The notes: generated by a model from the sequence alone, not told the origin. A stretch of 64,000 nt of DNA from Zobellia barbeyronii (GCF_018603515.1 NZ_JACATN010000001.1:248001-312000); one strand, 5' to 3'. Numbered from the stretch's first letter, positions 7,560-17,441 are shown. Numbers and translations: made by a program.

Positions 7560-8672
7560 ATGAAATACTATATAATAGCAGGCGAAGCATCAGGAGACCT
7601 ACACGGTTCTAACCTTATGAAAGCCCTTATAGCCAAAGACCCTGAGGCAGATATCCGTTTTTGGGGAGGTGACCTTATGCAAAATGCAGGAGGCACTTTG
7701 GTAAAGCATTACAAAGAGATGGCCTTTATGGGTTTTCTAGAAGTATTGGTGAATTTAGGCACGATAGCCAAAGCCATTAAATTTTGTAAAGCCGATATTC
7801 AGAAATTTCAGCCAGACGTTATTATTTTTATTGACTACTCCGGATTTAATCTACGTATTGCCAAATGGGCCAAAGAACAAGGGTTTAAGACCAATTACTA
7901 TATTTCACCACAAATCTGGGCTTCTAGGGAAGGCCGTATAAAAGACATCAAAAGAGACATTGATGCCATGCATGTTATTCTTCCTTTTGAAAAAGATTTT
8001 TACGAAAAGAAACACAATTACCCAGTTAACTTTGTTGGCCACCCTCTTATTGATGCCATTGAAGATAGAGATGCGGTTGATGAACAGAAATTCCGAAAGG
8101 AAAACAATTTAGACCCTAAAAAGCCAATTATTGCTTTATTGCCTGGAAGCCGAAAGCAAGAGGTTCAGAAGATGCTCACCTTAATGCTATCTGTAGTTAA
8201 AGATTTTTCCGCGTATCAATTTGTAATTGCAGGGGCACCTAGTCTTGATTTGGATTTTTATCAACCTTTTCTCAAAAACCCAAGCGTAAATTTCATAGCT
8301 AATAAAACATACGACCTTTTGAGTATTTCTCATGCAGCTTTGGTCACTAGCGGAACTGCCACTCTAGAAACTGCCATTTTTAAAGTACCACAGGTTGTTT
8401 GTTACAAAGCCAATTGGTTATCATACCAGATTGCCAAGCGCATTATTACCCTAGAGTATATCTCTCTCGTAAACCTCATTATGAAAAAAGAGGTTGTAAA
8501 AGAGCTTATTCAAAACGATTTGACTACCAATAACCTCCGAACCGAACTGAATAAAATACTTGAAGGACCAGCCCGCCAAACACAGATTCAAGCCTATAAT
8601 GAGCTAGAAAAAAAACTGGGTGGTAGAGGGGCAAGTGAAAATGCCGCAACCCGTATAATAGAAAATGTTTAA
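7560..8672 (+). CDS. lpxB: Lipid-A-disaccharide synthase LpxB
   Basis: LpxB (GT19) joins UDP-2,3-diacylglucosamine and lipid X to give the lipid A disaccharide at the inner face of the inner membrane. The 370-aa protein starts MKYYIIAGEASGDLHGSNL, the family N terminus with the acceptor-site GEASGD motif. It keeps GFLEVL near 60, the ISPQIWASREGR block near 118-129, VGHPLIDA near 158-165 and LLPGSRKQEV near 193-202, where the donor UDP binds. The TSGTATLETA block near 263-272 is also intact. Length is typical. It confirms an LPS-bearing outer membrane, in agreement with lptC at 21115. Confidence 0.96.
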   Translation: MKYYIIAGEASGDLHGSNLMKALIAKDPEADIRFWGGDLMQNAGGTLVKHYKEMAFMGFLEVLVNLGTIAKAIKFCKADIQKFQPDVIIFIDYSGFNLRIAKWAKEQGFKTNYYISPQIWASREGRIKDIKRDIDAMHVILPFEKDFYEKKHNYPVNFVGHPLIDAIEDRDAVDEQKFRKENNLDPKKPIIALLPGSRKQEVQKMLTLMLSVVKDFSAYQFVIAGAPSLDLDFYQPFLKNPSVNFIANKTYDLLSISHAALVTSGTATLETAIFKVPQVVCYKANWLSYQIAKRIITLEYISLVNLIMKKEVVKELIQNDLTTNNLRTELNKILEGPARQTQIQAYNELEKKLGGRGASENAATRIIENV

Positions 8673-8718
8673 TTTTGGTATATACCCTTGATGCTTATCA
8701 AGAAAAGTAATCGCTTAC

Positions 8719-9270
8719 ATGATTCGTAAACTCTTTTTCATTCTAATTATTTGTCTTGTTGCCAGTTGTGGGTCTTCAAAAAAGAAAGTAGCACAGAGGC
8801 AACCTCGCAAAATAACAGTGGCGGCAAGAACCGAGACTCCAAAAAGAGAACGCACACCGGTTAGAAAACCTGCTTCTAATAAGCACTCAAAAGCAGATGA
8901 CGTTATCCATTCTGCATTAAAATTTTCGGGTGTTAGATACAAGTATGGCGGGACAACTAAAAAAGGAATGGACTGCTCGGGACTACTTTATGTAGCTTTT
9001 GGAGAAAATAATATTAAGCTACCGCGCACTTCATATCATATGGCCGAAGAGGGTAAAAACGTTCGTAAACGAGATGTCGTAAAAGGAGATTTACTTTTCT
9101 TTAAAACAAGTAAACGTAGTAAACGTATTAATCATGTAGGCATGGTTGTTTCCGTGAAAAACGATGAAATTAAATTCGTTCATGCATCCTCTTCACGAGG
9201 GGTAATGGTATCTTCCCTGCGAGAAGGCTATTGGAGCAGCGCATTTATAAAAGCCACTAGAATTCTATAA
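8719..9270 (+). CDS. NlpC/P60 family cysteine peptidase, lipoprotein
   Basis: A 183-aa lipoprotein with signal peptide and lipobox (LVASC, lipidated Cys17), a basic, Lys/Arg-rich linker (20-55) and an NlpC/P60 domain (about 58-183). The catalytic Cys86 is in MDCSGL, the catalytic His139 is in INHVGM, and the third residue is likely His155 in VHASS. Such enzymes cleave the D-Glu to diaminopimelate bond in peptidoglycan stems. The outer-membrane or periplasmic location is inferred from the lipobox. The TAA stop abuts the comEC ATG with no gap, so the two are translated from one transcript. Confidence 0.92.
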   Translation: MIRKLFFILIICLVASCGSSKKKVAQRQPRKITVAARTETPKRERTPVRKPASNKHSKADDVIHSALKFSGVRYKYGGTTKKGMDCSGLLYVAFGENNIKLPRTSYHMAEEGKNVRKRDVVKGDLLFFKTSKRSKRINHVGMVVSVKNDEIKFVHASSSRGVMVSSLREGYWSSAFIKATRIL

Positions 9271-11298
9271 ATGAAGTTACTGCGCTTCATACCCATAAAA
9301 CTCACATTAGTTTTGATTTTGGGCATTGTAGTTGGTAATTATTTCCAATTAGACGTACGCCTCCTCTTATCAACCTGCCTTATTCTTCTTTTAGTTTTAG
9401 GTATTTTACGTTTCACGGACAAAAAGAATGTATCCCCTATTTTTGGTTACTTAACCGTTCTTACTACTTTAGGCATTGGTGTTTTAGCTACAACGCTCTC
9501 ACTACCAGAAAACCAAGCAGATCATTATCTTAACCACGATTTTTCCGGCTCTCACACTTGGCGTGTAAAAGTAGCAGAGGTACTGAAACCAACTTCCTTT
9601 TCCGATAGGTATATTGCCAAAATACGAGCATTAGATGAAAAATATTCCGAAGGAAAGATTTTACTCAGTTTTGTAACTGACTCTTCTCTTCAAAGGCTTC
9701 AAGTTGATGATGAATTGGTTTTCTACGGTTCTCCAAAAGAAATAAGAGGGCCATTAAACCCTCATCAATTTAACTATAAAAACTACTTAAAAGGTTTAGG
9801 GATATCACATCAGTTTCTGCTAGGCAAAGAATATTTTATCCCTATTAAAAATCCTTCTGTTACCATATATGGCATGGCCGCAAAGGCTCGAACCCACATT
9901 ATCATCCAACTACGAAAAGCTAGTTTTGGAAAAGATGAATTAAGTATTATACAGGCGTTACTCCTCGGTCAGCGTAACGATATTTCAGAAGAGACCTACA
10001 CGGATTACAAAAATGCCGGAGCCGTTCATATTCTAGCTGTTTCGGGACTCCACATTGGAATTCTTTTAGTGTTATTGCAGTTTCTTTTACGACCTATTGA
10101 ACGACTTCCAAAAGGCAAGACCTTAAAACTAGTCTTCATCGTAATTTTGTTATGGGGCTTCGCTTTGCTTTCAGGGTTATCTGCATCCGTGGTAAGAGCG
10201 GTGACCATGTTTTCCTTTGTGGCCTATAGCATGTACCTGAATCGCCCCAAGAACACATTTAACATTCTCGCTTTATCCATGTTCTTCATCCTATTGGTTA
10301 TAAATCCAAACCTTCTTTTTCAGGTAGGATTTCAAATGAGTTATGCAGCCGTCTTAGCCATAGTTTGGCTCTATCCGCTTTTACAGAAATTGTGGTTCCC
10401 AAAGAACAAAATTGTCCGAAAAATTTGGCAACTACTATCCGTTAGTATAGCTGCACAACTGGGCGTACTACCTATAAGTTTATTTTATTTCCATCAATTT
10501 CCGGGTCTATTTTTTATTAGCAATTTGCTAATTGTTCCAGCATTGGGAGTTACTTTAGGGATGGGCATTCTCGTAATCTTATTATCATTATTAGATTCAC
10601 TACCCAATTTTTTAGTAGTTATCTATAACACTTTAATTGGTTGGATGAATTGGGTTATTAGTTGGGTTGCTCAACAGGAGGCTTTTATTTTTAAAAATAT
10701 CTCTTTTGATGCTGTCCAAATGGTCCTGGCATATGGAATCCTTTTTTGTTGTGTGATTCTATTTACCCGTCCCAACTTTAAAAAGGTTATTGCACTTGCC
10801 ACATTCATTATAGGGTTTCAACTGTGGGGAATTTATACCGACTACCAAACTTCGGAAAAGAACCTGCTGTTTCTTGCGCATCAAACTAAAAACACAGCGC
10901 TGATGTATCAAAACGCAAGAACTTTAGTGATTACAGCTAATGATACCACACGTCTAGATAACATAATTGATGATTACAGCGTTGCTGAGCGAATTTCTAA
11001 CATCTCCTACTCTACAATTAAGAACAGCTATTTGTGGCAGAATAAGACCGTTTTGGTCATTGATAGCCTTGGCGTGTATCAAAAAACAGAAATACCTGTT
11101 GATTATCTCATTCTTACACAATCCCCCAAACTGAATCTTGAAAGGGCAATTACTGCACTTCGACCAAAGTATATTATTGCAGATGGTAGCAACTATACCT
11201 CTTATATAGATAGATGGAAACAAACCTGCCTAAAAACAAAACTCCCTTTTCACGCAACTGGCGAAAAGGGAGCTTATTATTTTGAACGGTCTAATTAA
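9271..11298 (+). CDS. comEC: ComEC/Rec2-type DNA uptake channel protein
   Basis: ComEC conducts single-stranded DNA across the inner membrane in natural transformation. The 675-aa protein has two N-terminal helices, a DUF4131 soluble region (about 25-190) and the Competence channel domain (about 215-490), with the AVSGLHIGIL motif near residues 256-265 and many helices. The C-terminal third (about 510-675) shows no HxHxDH motif, so the metallo-beta-lactamase-like domain of Bacillus ComEC is absent or degenerate, as is common in Bacteroidota. It starts directly after the nlpC stop. Its last 4 bases overlap the end of the convergent transporter gene, and its 3' end carries that gene's terminator. 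Confidence 0.9.
   Translation: MKLLRFIPIKLTLVLILGIVVGNYFQLDVRLLLSTCLILLLVLGILRFTDKKNVSPIFGYLTVLTTLGIGVLATTLSLPENQADHYLNHDFSGSHTWRVKVAEVLKPTSFSDRYIAKIRALDEKYSEGKILLSFVTDSSLQRLQVDDELVFYGSPKEIRGPLNPHQFNYKNYLKGLGISHQFLLGKEYFIPIKNPSVTIYGMAAKARTHIIIQLRKASFGKDELSIIQALLLGQRNDISEETYTDYKNAGAVHILAVSGLHIGILLVLLQFLLRPIERLPKGKTLKLVFIVILLWGFALLSGLSASVVRAVTMFSFVAYSMYLNRPKNTFNILALSMFFILLVINPNLLFQVGFQMSYAAVLAIVWLYPLLQKLWFPKNKIVRKIWQLLSVSIAAQLGVLPISLFYFHQFPGLFFISNLLIVPALGVTLGMGILVILLSLLDSLPNFLVVIYNTLIGWMNWVISWVAQQEAFIFKNISFDAVQMVLAYGILFCCVILFTRPNFKKVIALATFIIGFQLWGIYTDYQTSEKNLLFLAHQTKNTALMYQNARTLVITANDTTRLDNIIDDYSVAERISNISYSTIKNSYLWQNKTVLVIDSLGVYQKTEIPVDYLILTQSPKLNLERAITALRPKYIIADGSNYTSYIDRWKQTCLKTKLPFHATGEKGAYYFERSN
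11242..11272 (-). terminator. Terminator of the peptide transporter gene, located inside comEC
   Basis: CTCCCTTTTC (11242-11251) and GAAAAGGGAG (11263-11272) pair perfectly over an 11-base loop. Read on the minus strand, the hairpin is followed by TTTTGTTTTT, a good termination tract for the transporter transcript. The element lies within the last 20 codons of comEC. Confidence 0.65.
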
Positions 11299-12689
11299 AC
11301 GTGCTCTTCTATTCCAAAATTTTCTTGTCCATCATCCGAAATTTTAGCTTCGTCATCTTCTGCTCCATGAGCCAATCTTTTTAATGGTTTTAGCATTATA
11401 ATCACCAAAATTCCAATAATAGACCAGATAACAGCTATTCCAGTAAAAATTTCGAACTCACCTAAAGATTGTGAAGCCTGCCCAATTAAACCAGCCACCT
11501 TATTACCTAAACCTGTGGCAGCCCAATACATTCCCATAATTATAGAAGCATATTTAAGGGGTGCTAATTTAGTAATGTATGATAAGGAAACCGGAGAGGC
11601 ACAAAGCTCACCAATAGTATGCAATAGATAAGCAAAGATCAACCAGTACATGGCAGATGAACCGTTAGCTTCATATTGCAAGGATGCTGCACTCATAAAA
11701 CCAAAACCAAGCGCCATGATAACCATACCTACGGCAATTTTAAAAATTGATGATGATTCTTTGCCAGCCTTTCGCCATTTTAACCAAAATGCACCCACAA
11801 CGGTTGCTAGTGTAACGATGAAAAATGAATTTACAGATTGAAAAACTGATGCAGGAATCTCAAACAGACCAAAGAAATTACGGTCTGTTTTCTGCATAGC
11901 GTAAAGATTCATAAGTCCACCAGCTTGCTCAAACGCAGCCCAAAATAAAATAATCAGTAAGAATGAAATCAGAAGCACCTTTATTCTATCCTTTTCTATA
12001 TGAGATAGCGGTCTATCCAAAATTTCTCGATCCTCCACATTCTTCCTGCTGATAAGATTCCCTACGTGAGTTAAATATTTCTGACCCCAAACATAAACAG
12101 CCTGTCCAAAGAACATACCAATAGCAGCTAAACCAAAACCATAGTGCCAGTTTATGTTCTCTCCAACGTAACCACATAGTATAGGTGCAAGAAAACCACC
12201 TATGTTAATTCCCATATAAAATATGTAAAATCCTAGGTCACGTCTTTCATCTTTAGGCTTATATAACCCACCTACCATAGAAGAAATATTAGGCTTAAGA
12301 CAGCCCACACCAAGAATAATAAAGAAACACCCAGCATAGAATGAAGTCTCTGAATTCATTGCTAATATGGCATGCCCAATACATAGTAGCGCACCACCAA
12401 CCATTACGGTCTTTTTTTGTCCCAAAAACCTATCGGCAATCCATCCTCCAGGAATTGAGGAAACGTAGACCAACATAGTATACCAACCATAGAGAGCCAA
12501 CGCATCATCATTACTCCATCCAAAACCAGCGTTACTGGATGTGGTTTCGGCAACCAAAAACAAGGTAAAGAGTGCTCTCATTCCGTAGTACGAAAACCGC
12601 TCCCACATTTCAGTAAAGAATAGAATATATAAACCTACCGGATGCCCGAACAGCTCCTTTTCATGCGGTGCCTTTTCTACTAATGCCAT
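11295..12689 (-). CDS. POT/PTR2 family proton-dependent oligopeptide transporter
   Basis: A 464-aa inner-membrane symporter of the major facilitator superfamily with about 12 helices. The diagnostic POT motif ExxERFxYYG is present as EMWERFSYYG near residues 27-36. The FYIFYMGINIGG signature is near 153-164, GGWIADRFLGQKK near 82-94, and the conserved Glu of ELCASPVSLSYITKLAP near 372-388. These residues carry protons and bind the peptide backbone. It imports di- and tripeptides. The gene is followed in the promoter-proximal direction by the dipeptidyl peptidase gene, which would generate its substrates. It ends 4 bases inside comEC. Confidence 0.93.
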   Translation of the reverse strand: MALVEKAPHEKELFGHPVGLYILFFTEMWERFSYYGMRALFTLFLVAETTSSNAGFGWSNDDALALYGWYTMLVYVSSIPGGWIADRFLGQKKTVMVGGALLCIGHAILAMNSETSFYAGCFFIILGVGCLKPNISSMVGGLYKPKDERRDLGFYIFYMGINIGGFLAPILCGYVGENINWHYGFGLAAIGMFFGQAVYVWGQKYLTHVGNLISRKNVEDREILDRPLSHIEKDRIKVLLISFLLIILFWAAFEQAGGLMNLYAMQKTDRNFFGLFEIPASVFQSVNSFFIVTLATVVGAFWLKWRKAGKESSSIFKIAVGMVIMALGFGFMSAASLQYEANGSSAMYWLIFAYLLHTIGELCASPVSLSYITKLAPLKYASIIMGMYWAATGLGNKVAGLIGQASQSLGEFEIFTGIAVIWSIIGILVIIMLKPLKRLAHGAEDDEAKISDDGQENFGIEEHV

Positions 12690-12734
12690 AAATTTTGTTG
12701 TTTGTTAAATTGATTTCTATCAAGATTAGCTCAA

Positions 12735-12768
12735 GAGCCGATTAAAGTACTCTTTTTTAATCGGGCTC
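12735..12768. repeat. Imperfect hairpin between dipeptidyl peptidase and transporter genes
   Basis: GAGCCGATTAAA (12735-12746) pairs with TTTAATCGGGCTC (12756-12768) apart from one bulged base. In the minus-strand direction no T-run follows, so it may attenuate or stabilise the peptidase transcript rather than terminate it fully. Confidence 0.45.
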
Positions 12769-12819
12769 ACCTTCTTGTTTCCAAGAACTTCCTTCACTAA
12801 TCTTTGTTGTTTTGGACGT

Positions 12820-14997
12820 TTACTTTTTTGGCTGCAGAAGGTGCTCGCCTAAGAAATTTGTCATTTTATTAAAAAGGTGCACACGAGTATTGCCTCCATA
12901 AATCCCGTGGTTTTTATCAGGGTAAATAGCCCAATCAAATTGTTTGTTAGCCTGTACCAATGCTTCTATCATTCGCATTGAATTCTGAACATGCACATTA
13001 TCATCACCGGAACCGTGAACCAACAAGTAATCACCTTTCAACATTTCAGGATAGTTAAGTGGAGAGTTCTCATCATAACCTGCAGGATTTTCTTCTGGTG
13101 TACGTAAAAAACGTTCGGTATAAATGGTATCATAAAAACGCCAAGTTGTAACAGGTGCCACCGCAATAGAGGTTTCAAAAACTTCATTCCCTTTAAGGAT
13201 ACAGTTAGTAGCCATATGCCCACCAAAGCTCCAGCCCCAAATACCAGTTCTGTTTTCGTCTATAAAAGGTAATTTACTTAGTTCTTTACCCGCCGAAATT
13301 TGGTCTTCAGTTTCATACTTAACTAGGTTCAAATATGTTGATTTTTTAAAATCAGCACCTTTAAAACCTGTTCCTCTACCATCCACACAGGCAACCACAT
13401 AACCTTGAGAAGCTAATTGTTGATGCCAGAAATCTCGAGCATCCAACCAACTATTGGATACACTCTGTGAACCTGGGCCGCTGTATTGGTACATTAACAA
13501 AGGGTATTTCTTTGAGGCGTCAAAATCTTTAGGCTTCACCATATACATATTTAGCTCATTGCCATTTATGGTGATGGTAGAAAACTCTTTTTCGCTCAGT
13601 TCATAACCCTTCAGCTTTTCAATTAAGGCATTATTGTTCTTTATCTCCTTTACCTTTTTACCGTTAAGCGCTTTATGCAACATGTAAGCAGGAGGGGTTT
13701 TGGAATTTGAATACGTATGAATGAAGTAGGTGAAATCTGCACTAAAATCTGCAGCATTGGTTCCTTCGTCTGCTACCAAAGCTTTTTTATTCTCTCCGCT
13801 ACTCTCAATACTATAAACACCACGGTTAATTGAACCATTTTCGGTAGATTGGTAATATACTTTGTCTTCGTTCTGGTCGTAACCGTAGTACTGAGTTACT
13901 TCCCAAGGGCCTTTTGTTATTTGCGTAATAAGATTACCATCTTGGTCGCGAAGATAAATATGGTTATAACCATCCTTTTCACTTGTCCATATAAAGCTAT
14001 CGTCTTCTAAGAAGGTAAGGTTATCTGTAATATCAATATACGCCTTGTCTTTCTCTTCAAGAAGTACAGATGCCATATTACTTTTTGCATCTACAGAGTA
14101 CAACTTTAAATCGTTTTGATGTCTATTGAGGGTCTGAACACTAAGATAGTTTGAGTTGTTCATCCACTTTATTCGCGGAATATAATAGGCATCGTTTAAA
14201 TCAACTGAGGCAGTACTACCCACCTTTACATCATACATATGTAAACTTACCTTAGCATTGGCCTCACCAGCTTTAGGATATTTGAACGTTTCCTGAGTTG
14301 GATATAAATCCGTTCCAAAAACATCCATAGAAAATTCGGGAACATCAGTTTCATCAAAACGCAAGAAGGCAATTTTAGTTCCGTTAGCATTCCAATCAAA
14401 AGCACGAACAAAAGCAAACTCTTCTTCGTATACCCAGTCTGTAACACCGTTAATGATTTTATTCTTCTCTCCGTCCGTCGTTAGTTGCTTGGTATCACCA
14501 GAAGTCAAATCAAACAGATATAGATTATTCTCGGCTACATAAGCAACTTTTGTTCCATCGGGCGCAAGTCTAGGCTCTTGAATCTTATTTTCAGAAACCT
14601 TTGTAAGTTTTTTTGTTTTTAAATCGAATACATAAAAAATACCGAGTGTAGAACGTCTAAATATAGGCTCTAATTCGGTAGCTAATAATATTTGGGATTC
14701 ATCATCGCTGAACTGATAAGCACTGAAACTATTAATTTCCGGTAAATCTGCTGAGCTAACAATAGTTTCCACTTTTTTCTGAGTGCTATAATCAAACTTA
14801 TCAATTGTAGTGGCTCCGTTTTCACCCCTATTTAAGATGGTATATTGCTTACCATTTTTCATGGATCTTAGGGCATCAAGTCTTTCAATCGAAAACTCAC
14901 CACCATAGACTGCCTCTACTGTTACTTGCTTCTTTTGTGCATAAGAAAACGCCAAAAAGACGAAGACAAAAGAGACGCTTAAAACTATTTTCCGCAT
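12820..14997 (-). CDS. Dipeptidyl peptidase IV, S9 family
   Basis: A 725-aa secreted serine peptidase that removes X-Pro or X-Ala dipeptides from N termini. It has a cleavable signal peptide (1-20, ending SYAQ), a beta-propeller (about 40-480, including the EEEFAF substrate-binding Glu pair near residue 190) and an alpha/beta hydrolase domain (about 490-720). The catalytic Ser is in GWSFGGH near 590, Asp in GSGDDNVH near 664 and His in DKNHGIYGG near 697. All key residues are intact. Together with the POT transporter on the same strand downstream, it looks like an extracellular peptide-use pair typical of proteolytic marine Bacteroidota. Confidence 0.94.
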   Translation of the reverse strand: MRKIVLSVSFVFVFLAFSYAQKKQVTVEAVYGGEFSIERLDALRSMKNGKQYTILNRGENGATTIDKFDYSTQKKVETIVSSADLPEINSFSAYQFSDDESQILLATELEPIFRRSTLGIFYVFDLKTKKLTKVSENKIQEPRLAPDGTKVAYVAENNLYLFDLTSGDTKQLTTDGEKNKIINGVTDWVYEEEFAFVRAFDWNANGTKIAFLRFDETDVPEFSMDVFGTDLYPTQETFKYPKAGEANAKVSLHMYDVKVGSTASVDLNDAYYIPRIKWMNNSNYLSVQTLNRHQNDLKLYSVDAKSNMASVLLEEKDKAYIDITDNLTFLEDDSFIWTSEKDGYNHIYLRDQDGNLITQITKGPWEVTQYYGYDQNEDKVYYQSTENGSINRGVYSIESSGENKKALVADEGTNAADFSADFTYFIHTYSNSKTPPAYMLHKALNGKKVKEIKNNNALIEKLKGYELSEKEFSTITINGNELNMYMVKPKDFDASKKYPLLMYQYSGPGSQSVSNSWLDARDFWHQQLASQGYVVACVDGRGTGFKGADFKKSTYLNLVKYETEDQISAGKELSKLPFIDENRTGIWGWSFGGHMATNCILKGNEVFETSIAVAPVTTWRFYDTIYTERFLRTPEENPAGYDENSPLNYPEMLKGDYLLVHGSGDDNVHVQNSMRMIEALVQANKQFDWAIYPDKNHGIYGGNTRVHLFNKMTNFLGEHLLQPKK

Positions 14998-15151
14998 AGA
15001 ATGTTATAAAAAGGTTTAAATCGCCCAAGTTTAGTGATTATTTTACAAAGAAATAAACTTTAAATCATAAAAATCCCTTGTTTTATCGCACTTTATCTCA
15101 ATCTTACGTATAAACGATTATCATTATCTTTACTGACCGAAACCAAATGCT

Positions 15152-16474
15152 ATGACCAAGCCCATAGAGGGATTTTCAAAACTGACCAAAAATCAAAAAA
15201 TAGATTGGCTAACGACTAACTACACAGCCGATCCAGAAGCAGCAAAAATACTATTAGAAAGGTACTGGAACGTGAACGAAGACGTGCAGCAATTGCATGA
15301 TGAGTTTATAGAAAATACTATAACCAATTATTACCTACCTCTTGGTATAGCTCCCAACTTTTTAATAAACGATAAACTTTACGCCATACCCATGGCCATA
15401 GAAGAAAGTTCTGTAGTTGCTGCCGCAAGTAAAGCAGCCAAATTTTGGCTGGACAAAGGAGGATTCAAAACCGAGGTTCTGGGTACTGAAAAAATAGGAC
15501 AAGTACATTTTATGTACCATGGCAGTAAGGAGCATCTTACTTCATTCTTTGAACAAGTACGCTCCAAACTTCTTTCTGACGCCTCTTCCATTACCAAAAA
15601 CATGGAGAAACGAGGTGGCGGAGTCAACAACATAGAACTTCGTGACAAAACAGATGCTCTAGACAACTATTACCAATTGCATTGCACCTTTGAGACACTT
15701 GATGCCATGGGTGCCAACTTTATAAATTCATGTCTGGAACAGTTTGCCAAGACTTTTAAAGCCGAGGCACAGTTATTTTCTCTTTTTACAGAAGACGAAA
15801 AGGCTATTGAAGTTGTGATGAGCATTCTATCTAATTATGTTCCCAACTGCCTAGTCCGTGCCGAAGTAAGCTGCCCCGTAACAGAATTGAAAAACGGAAA
15901 CACAGAAACATCACAAGAGTTTGCAGAAAAAATGGTGCAAGCAGTGAATATAGCGCAGGTTGAACCCCATAGAGCCGTTACTCACAACAAAGGTATTATG
16001 AACGGTATAGATGCCGTTGTATTGGCCACAGGGAACGATTTTAGAGCCGTAGAAGCTGGAATACATGCGTATGCAGCCAAAGATGGGCAATACACCAGCT
16101 TAACGCACGCTTCTATAGAAAACGGTATTTTCAGATTTTGGATTGAGCTTCCCATGGCACTTGGTACCATAGGCGGACTTACAAGTCTTCATCCTCTTGT
16201 AAAACTGGCAATGGAATTATTAGGAAAACCATCAGCAAAAGAGTTAATGCAGATTGTTGCCGTTGCCGGATTGGCACAAAACTTTGCTGCTGTCCGTTCC
16301 TTGGTCACCACAGGCATTCAAGAAGGGCATATGAAAATGCACCTTTTGAACATTTTAAACCAATTGGGAGCTACGGATGAAGAAAAGAAAATCTTGACCC
16401 ATCATTTTAAAAAGCATCCTGCCACCCACAGTGCGGTAGTAGAAGCTTTTGAAAAGCTCAGGAACAGCAAATGA
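15152..16474 (+). CDS. mvaA: Hydroxymethylglutaryl-CoA reductase, class II
   Basis: The enzyme reduces HMG-CoA to mevalonate, the committed step of the mevalonate route to isoprenoids. The 440-aa length and sequence fit class II, the bacterial form. The catalytic Glu lies in PMAIEESSVVAAAS near 80-93, the Lys in THNKGIMNGID near 280, the Asp in GNDFRAVEAG near 296 and the His in GHMKMH near 395. Class II enzymes were first called degradative, but in Flavobacteriia they serve biosynthesis. The gene ends with ATGA overlapping the next kinase gene. A TATCTTTA -7-like element is at 15125-15132. Confidence 0.93.
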   Translation: MTKPIEGFSKLTKNQKIDWLTTNYTADPEAAKILLERYWNVNEDVQQLHDEFIENTITNYYLPLGIAPNFLINDKLYAIPMAIEESSVVAAASKAAKFWLDKGGFKTEVLGTEKIGQVHFMYHGSKEHLTSFFEQVRSKLLSDASSITKNMEKRGGGVNNIELRDKTDALDNYYQLHCTFETLDAMGANFINSCLEQFAKTFKAEAQLFSLFTEDEKAIEVVMSILSNYVPNCLVRAEVSCPVTELKNGNTETSQEFAEKMVQAVNIAQVEPHRAVTHNKGIMNGIDAVVLATGNDFRAVEAGIHAYAAKDGQYTSLTHASIENGIFRFWIELPMALGTIGGLTSLHPLVKLAMELLGKPSAKELMQIVAVAGLAQNFAAVRSLVTTGIQEGHMKMHLLNILNQLGATDEEKKILTHHFKKHPATHSAVVEAFEKLRNSK

Positions 16475-17385
16475 CAAAAGAATTCTACAGCAACGGAAAA
16501 CTACTTCTAACTGGCGAATACGCAATACTAGATGGCGCCACAGGTCTTGCTGTACCCACAAAATATGGTCAATCACTTAAAATAGCCACTAACCAAACCG
16601 GAAAACTGGATTGGAAAAGCCTGGATAACGAAGGAACAACTTGGTTTAAGACCACTCTACACATTCACAAAATACTAGAAGTAAAAAAAGAAACCTCAGA
16701 AGAATCTGTAGAGGGTGTGCTTTGCAACATCCTAAGGGAAGCAAAAAAACTTAATCCTAAATTTTTATCTGGTACAGAAGGTTTCAAAGTTGAGACCAAA
16801 CTAGATTTTCCTCGAGATTGGGGATTGGGCTCTTCATCAACATTCATAAACAACATTGCCCAATGGGCGGAAGTAGATGCATTCCAACTTTTATGGAATG
16901 CTTTTTCGGGAAGTGGTTATGACATTGCATGCGCTCAAAACGATAGTCCCATTCTTTATCAAGTAAAAGATAAAATTCCAACGGTAACTCCGATAACTTT
17001 TAATCCTAAATTCAAAGAATCTCTTTTCTTTATTCACCTTGATAAAAAACAAAACAGCAGAGAAGGCATTGCCCAATACCGTAAAATGGAATTCGACGCT
17101 CACAGGCTTACGGAAAGCATCACAAGACTAACATTAGAGATATATAAAAGCGAAGACTTAGCCACTTTTGAAACTTTAATGGAACGCCACGAAATGCTTT
17201 TAGCCCAAATACTACAAACCAAGACCATTAAACAACAACTTTTTCCTGACTATCCGGGAATAATTAAGAGTTTAGGTGCTTGGGGAGGAGATTTTGTTCT
17301 AGCTACAGGAAATAAACATACACCAGACTACTTTGCAAAAAAAGGCTACAATACTATCATACCTTATCTAGAAATGGTACTATAA
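16471..17385 (+). CDS. GHMP kinase, probably of the mevalonate pathway
   Basis: A 304-aa GHMP-fold kinase overlapping mvaA by four bases (ATGA), so the pair is translationally coupled. The ATP-binding loop WGLGSSST is near residues 116-123, with an N-terminal GKLLLTGEYAIL block (9-20) and a GAWGGDFVLATG block near 270-281. The GYDIACA stretch near 149-155 corresponds to the region that normally contacts substrate. Sequence alone does not tell mevalonate kinase from phosphomevalonate kinase. The coupling to HMG-CoA reductase makes one of these steps the best inference. Confidence 0.8.
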   Translation: MTKEFYSNGKLLLTGEYAILDGATGLAVPTKYGQSLKIATNQTGKLDWKSLDNEGTTWFKTTLHIHKILEVKKETSEESVEGVLCNILREAKKLNPKFLSGTEGFKVETKLDFPRDWGLGSSSTFINNIAQWAEVDAFQLLWNAFSGSGYDIACAQNDSPILYQVKDKIPTVTPITFNPKFKESLFFIHLDKKQNSREGIAQYRKMEFDAHRLTESITRLTLEIYKSEDLATFETLMERHEMLLAQILQTKTIKQQLFPDYPGIIKSLGAWGGDFVLATGNKHTPDYFAKKGYNTIIPYLEMVL

Positions 17386-17418
17386 AAAAAGAGCCTTTCA
17401 TATGAAAGGCTCTTTTTT
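17384..17418. terminator. Bidirectional terminator between the GHMP kinase and ppiD
   Basis: A near-perfect palindrome: a 17-base A-rich arm with AAAGAGCCTTTC pairs with GAAAGGCTCTTT and is flanked by A7 on one side and T6 on the other. It serves both convergent genes. Confidence 0.9.
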
Positions 17419-17441
17419 CTTATATCCTGTAAAGTTATTTC

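Noticed and set aside
10800-11298. Metallo-beta-lactamase nuclease domain at the end of ComEC
   Set aside because: No HxHxDH motif or other metal site is seen in the last 165 residues.
13038-13226. ORF on the minus strand inside the dipeptidyl peptidase gene
   Set aside because: It is another frame of a well-conserved S9 peptidase gene with all catalytic motifs, and it has no recognisable domain.
11780-14997. Possible mobile element or transferred island around the transporter and peptidase
   Set aside because: No transposase, integrase, terminal repeats or attachment-like repeats were seen; both genes look native in style.
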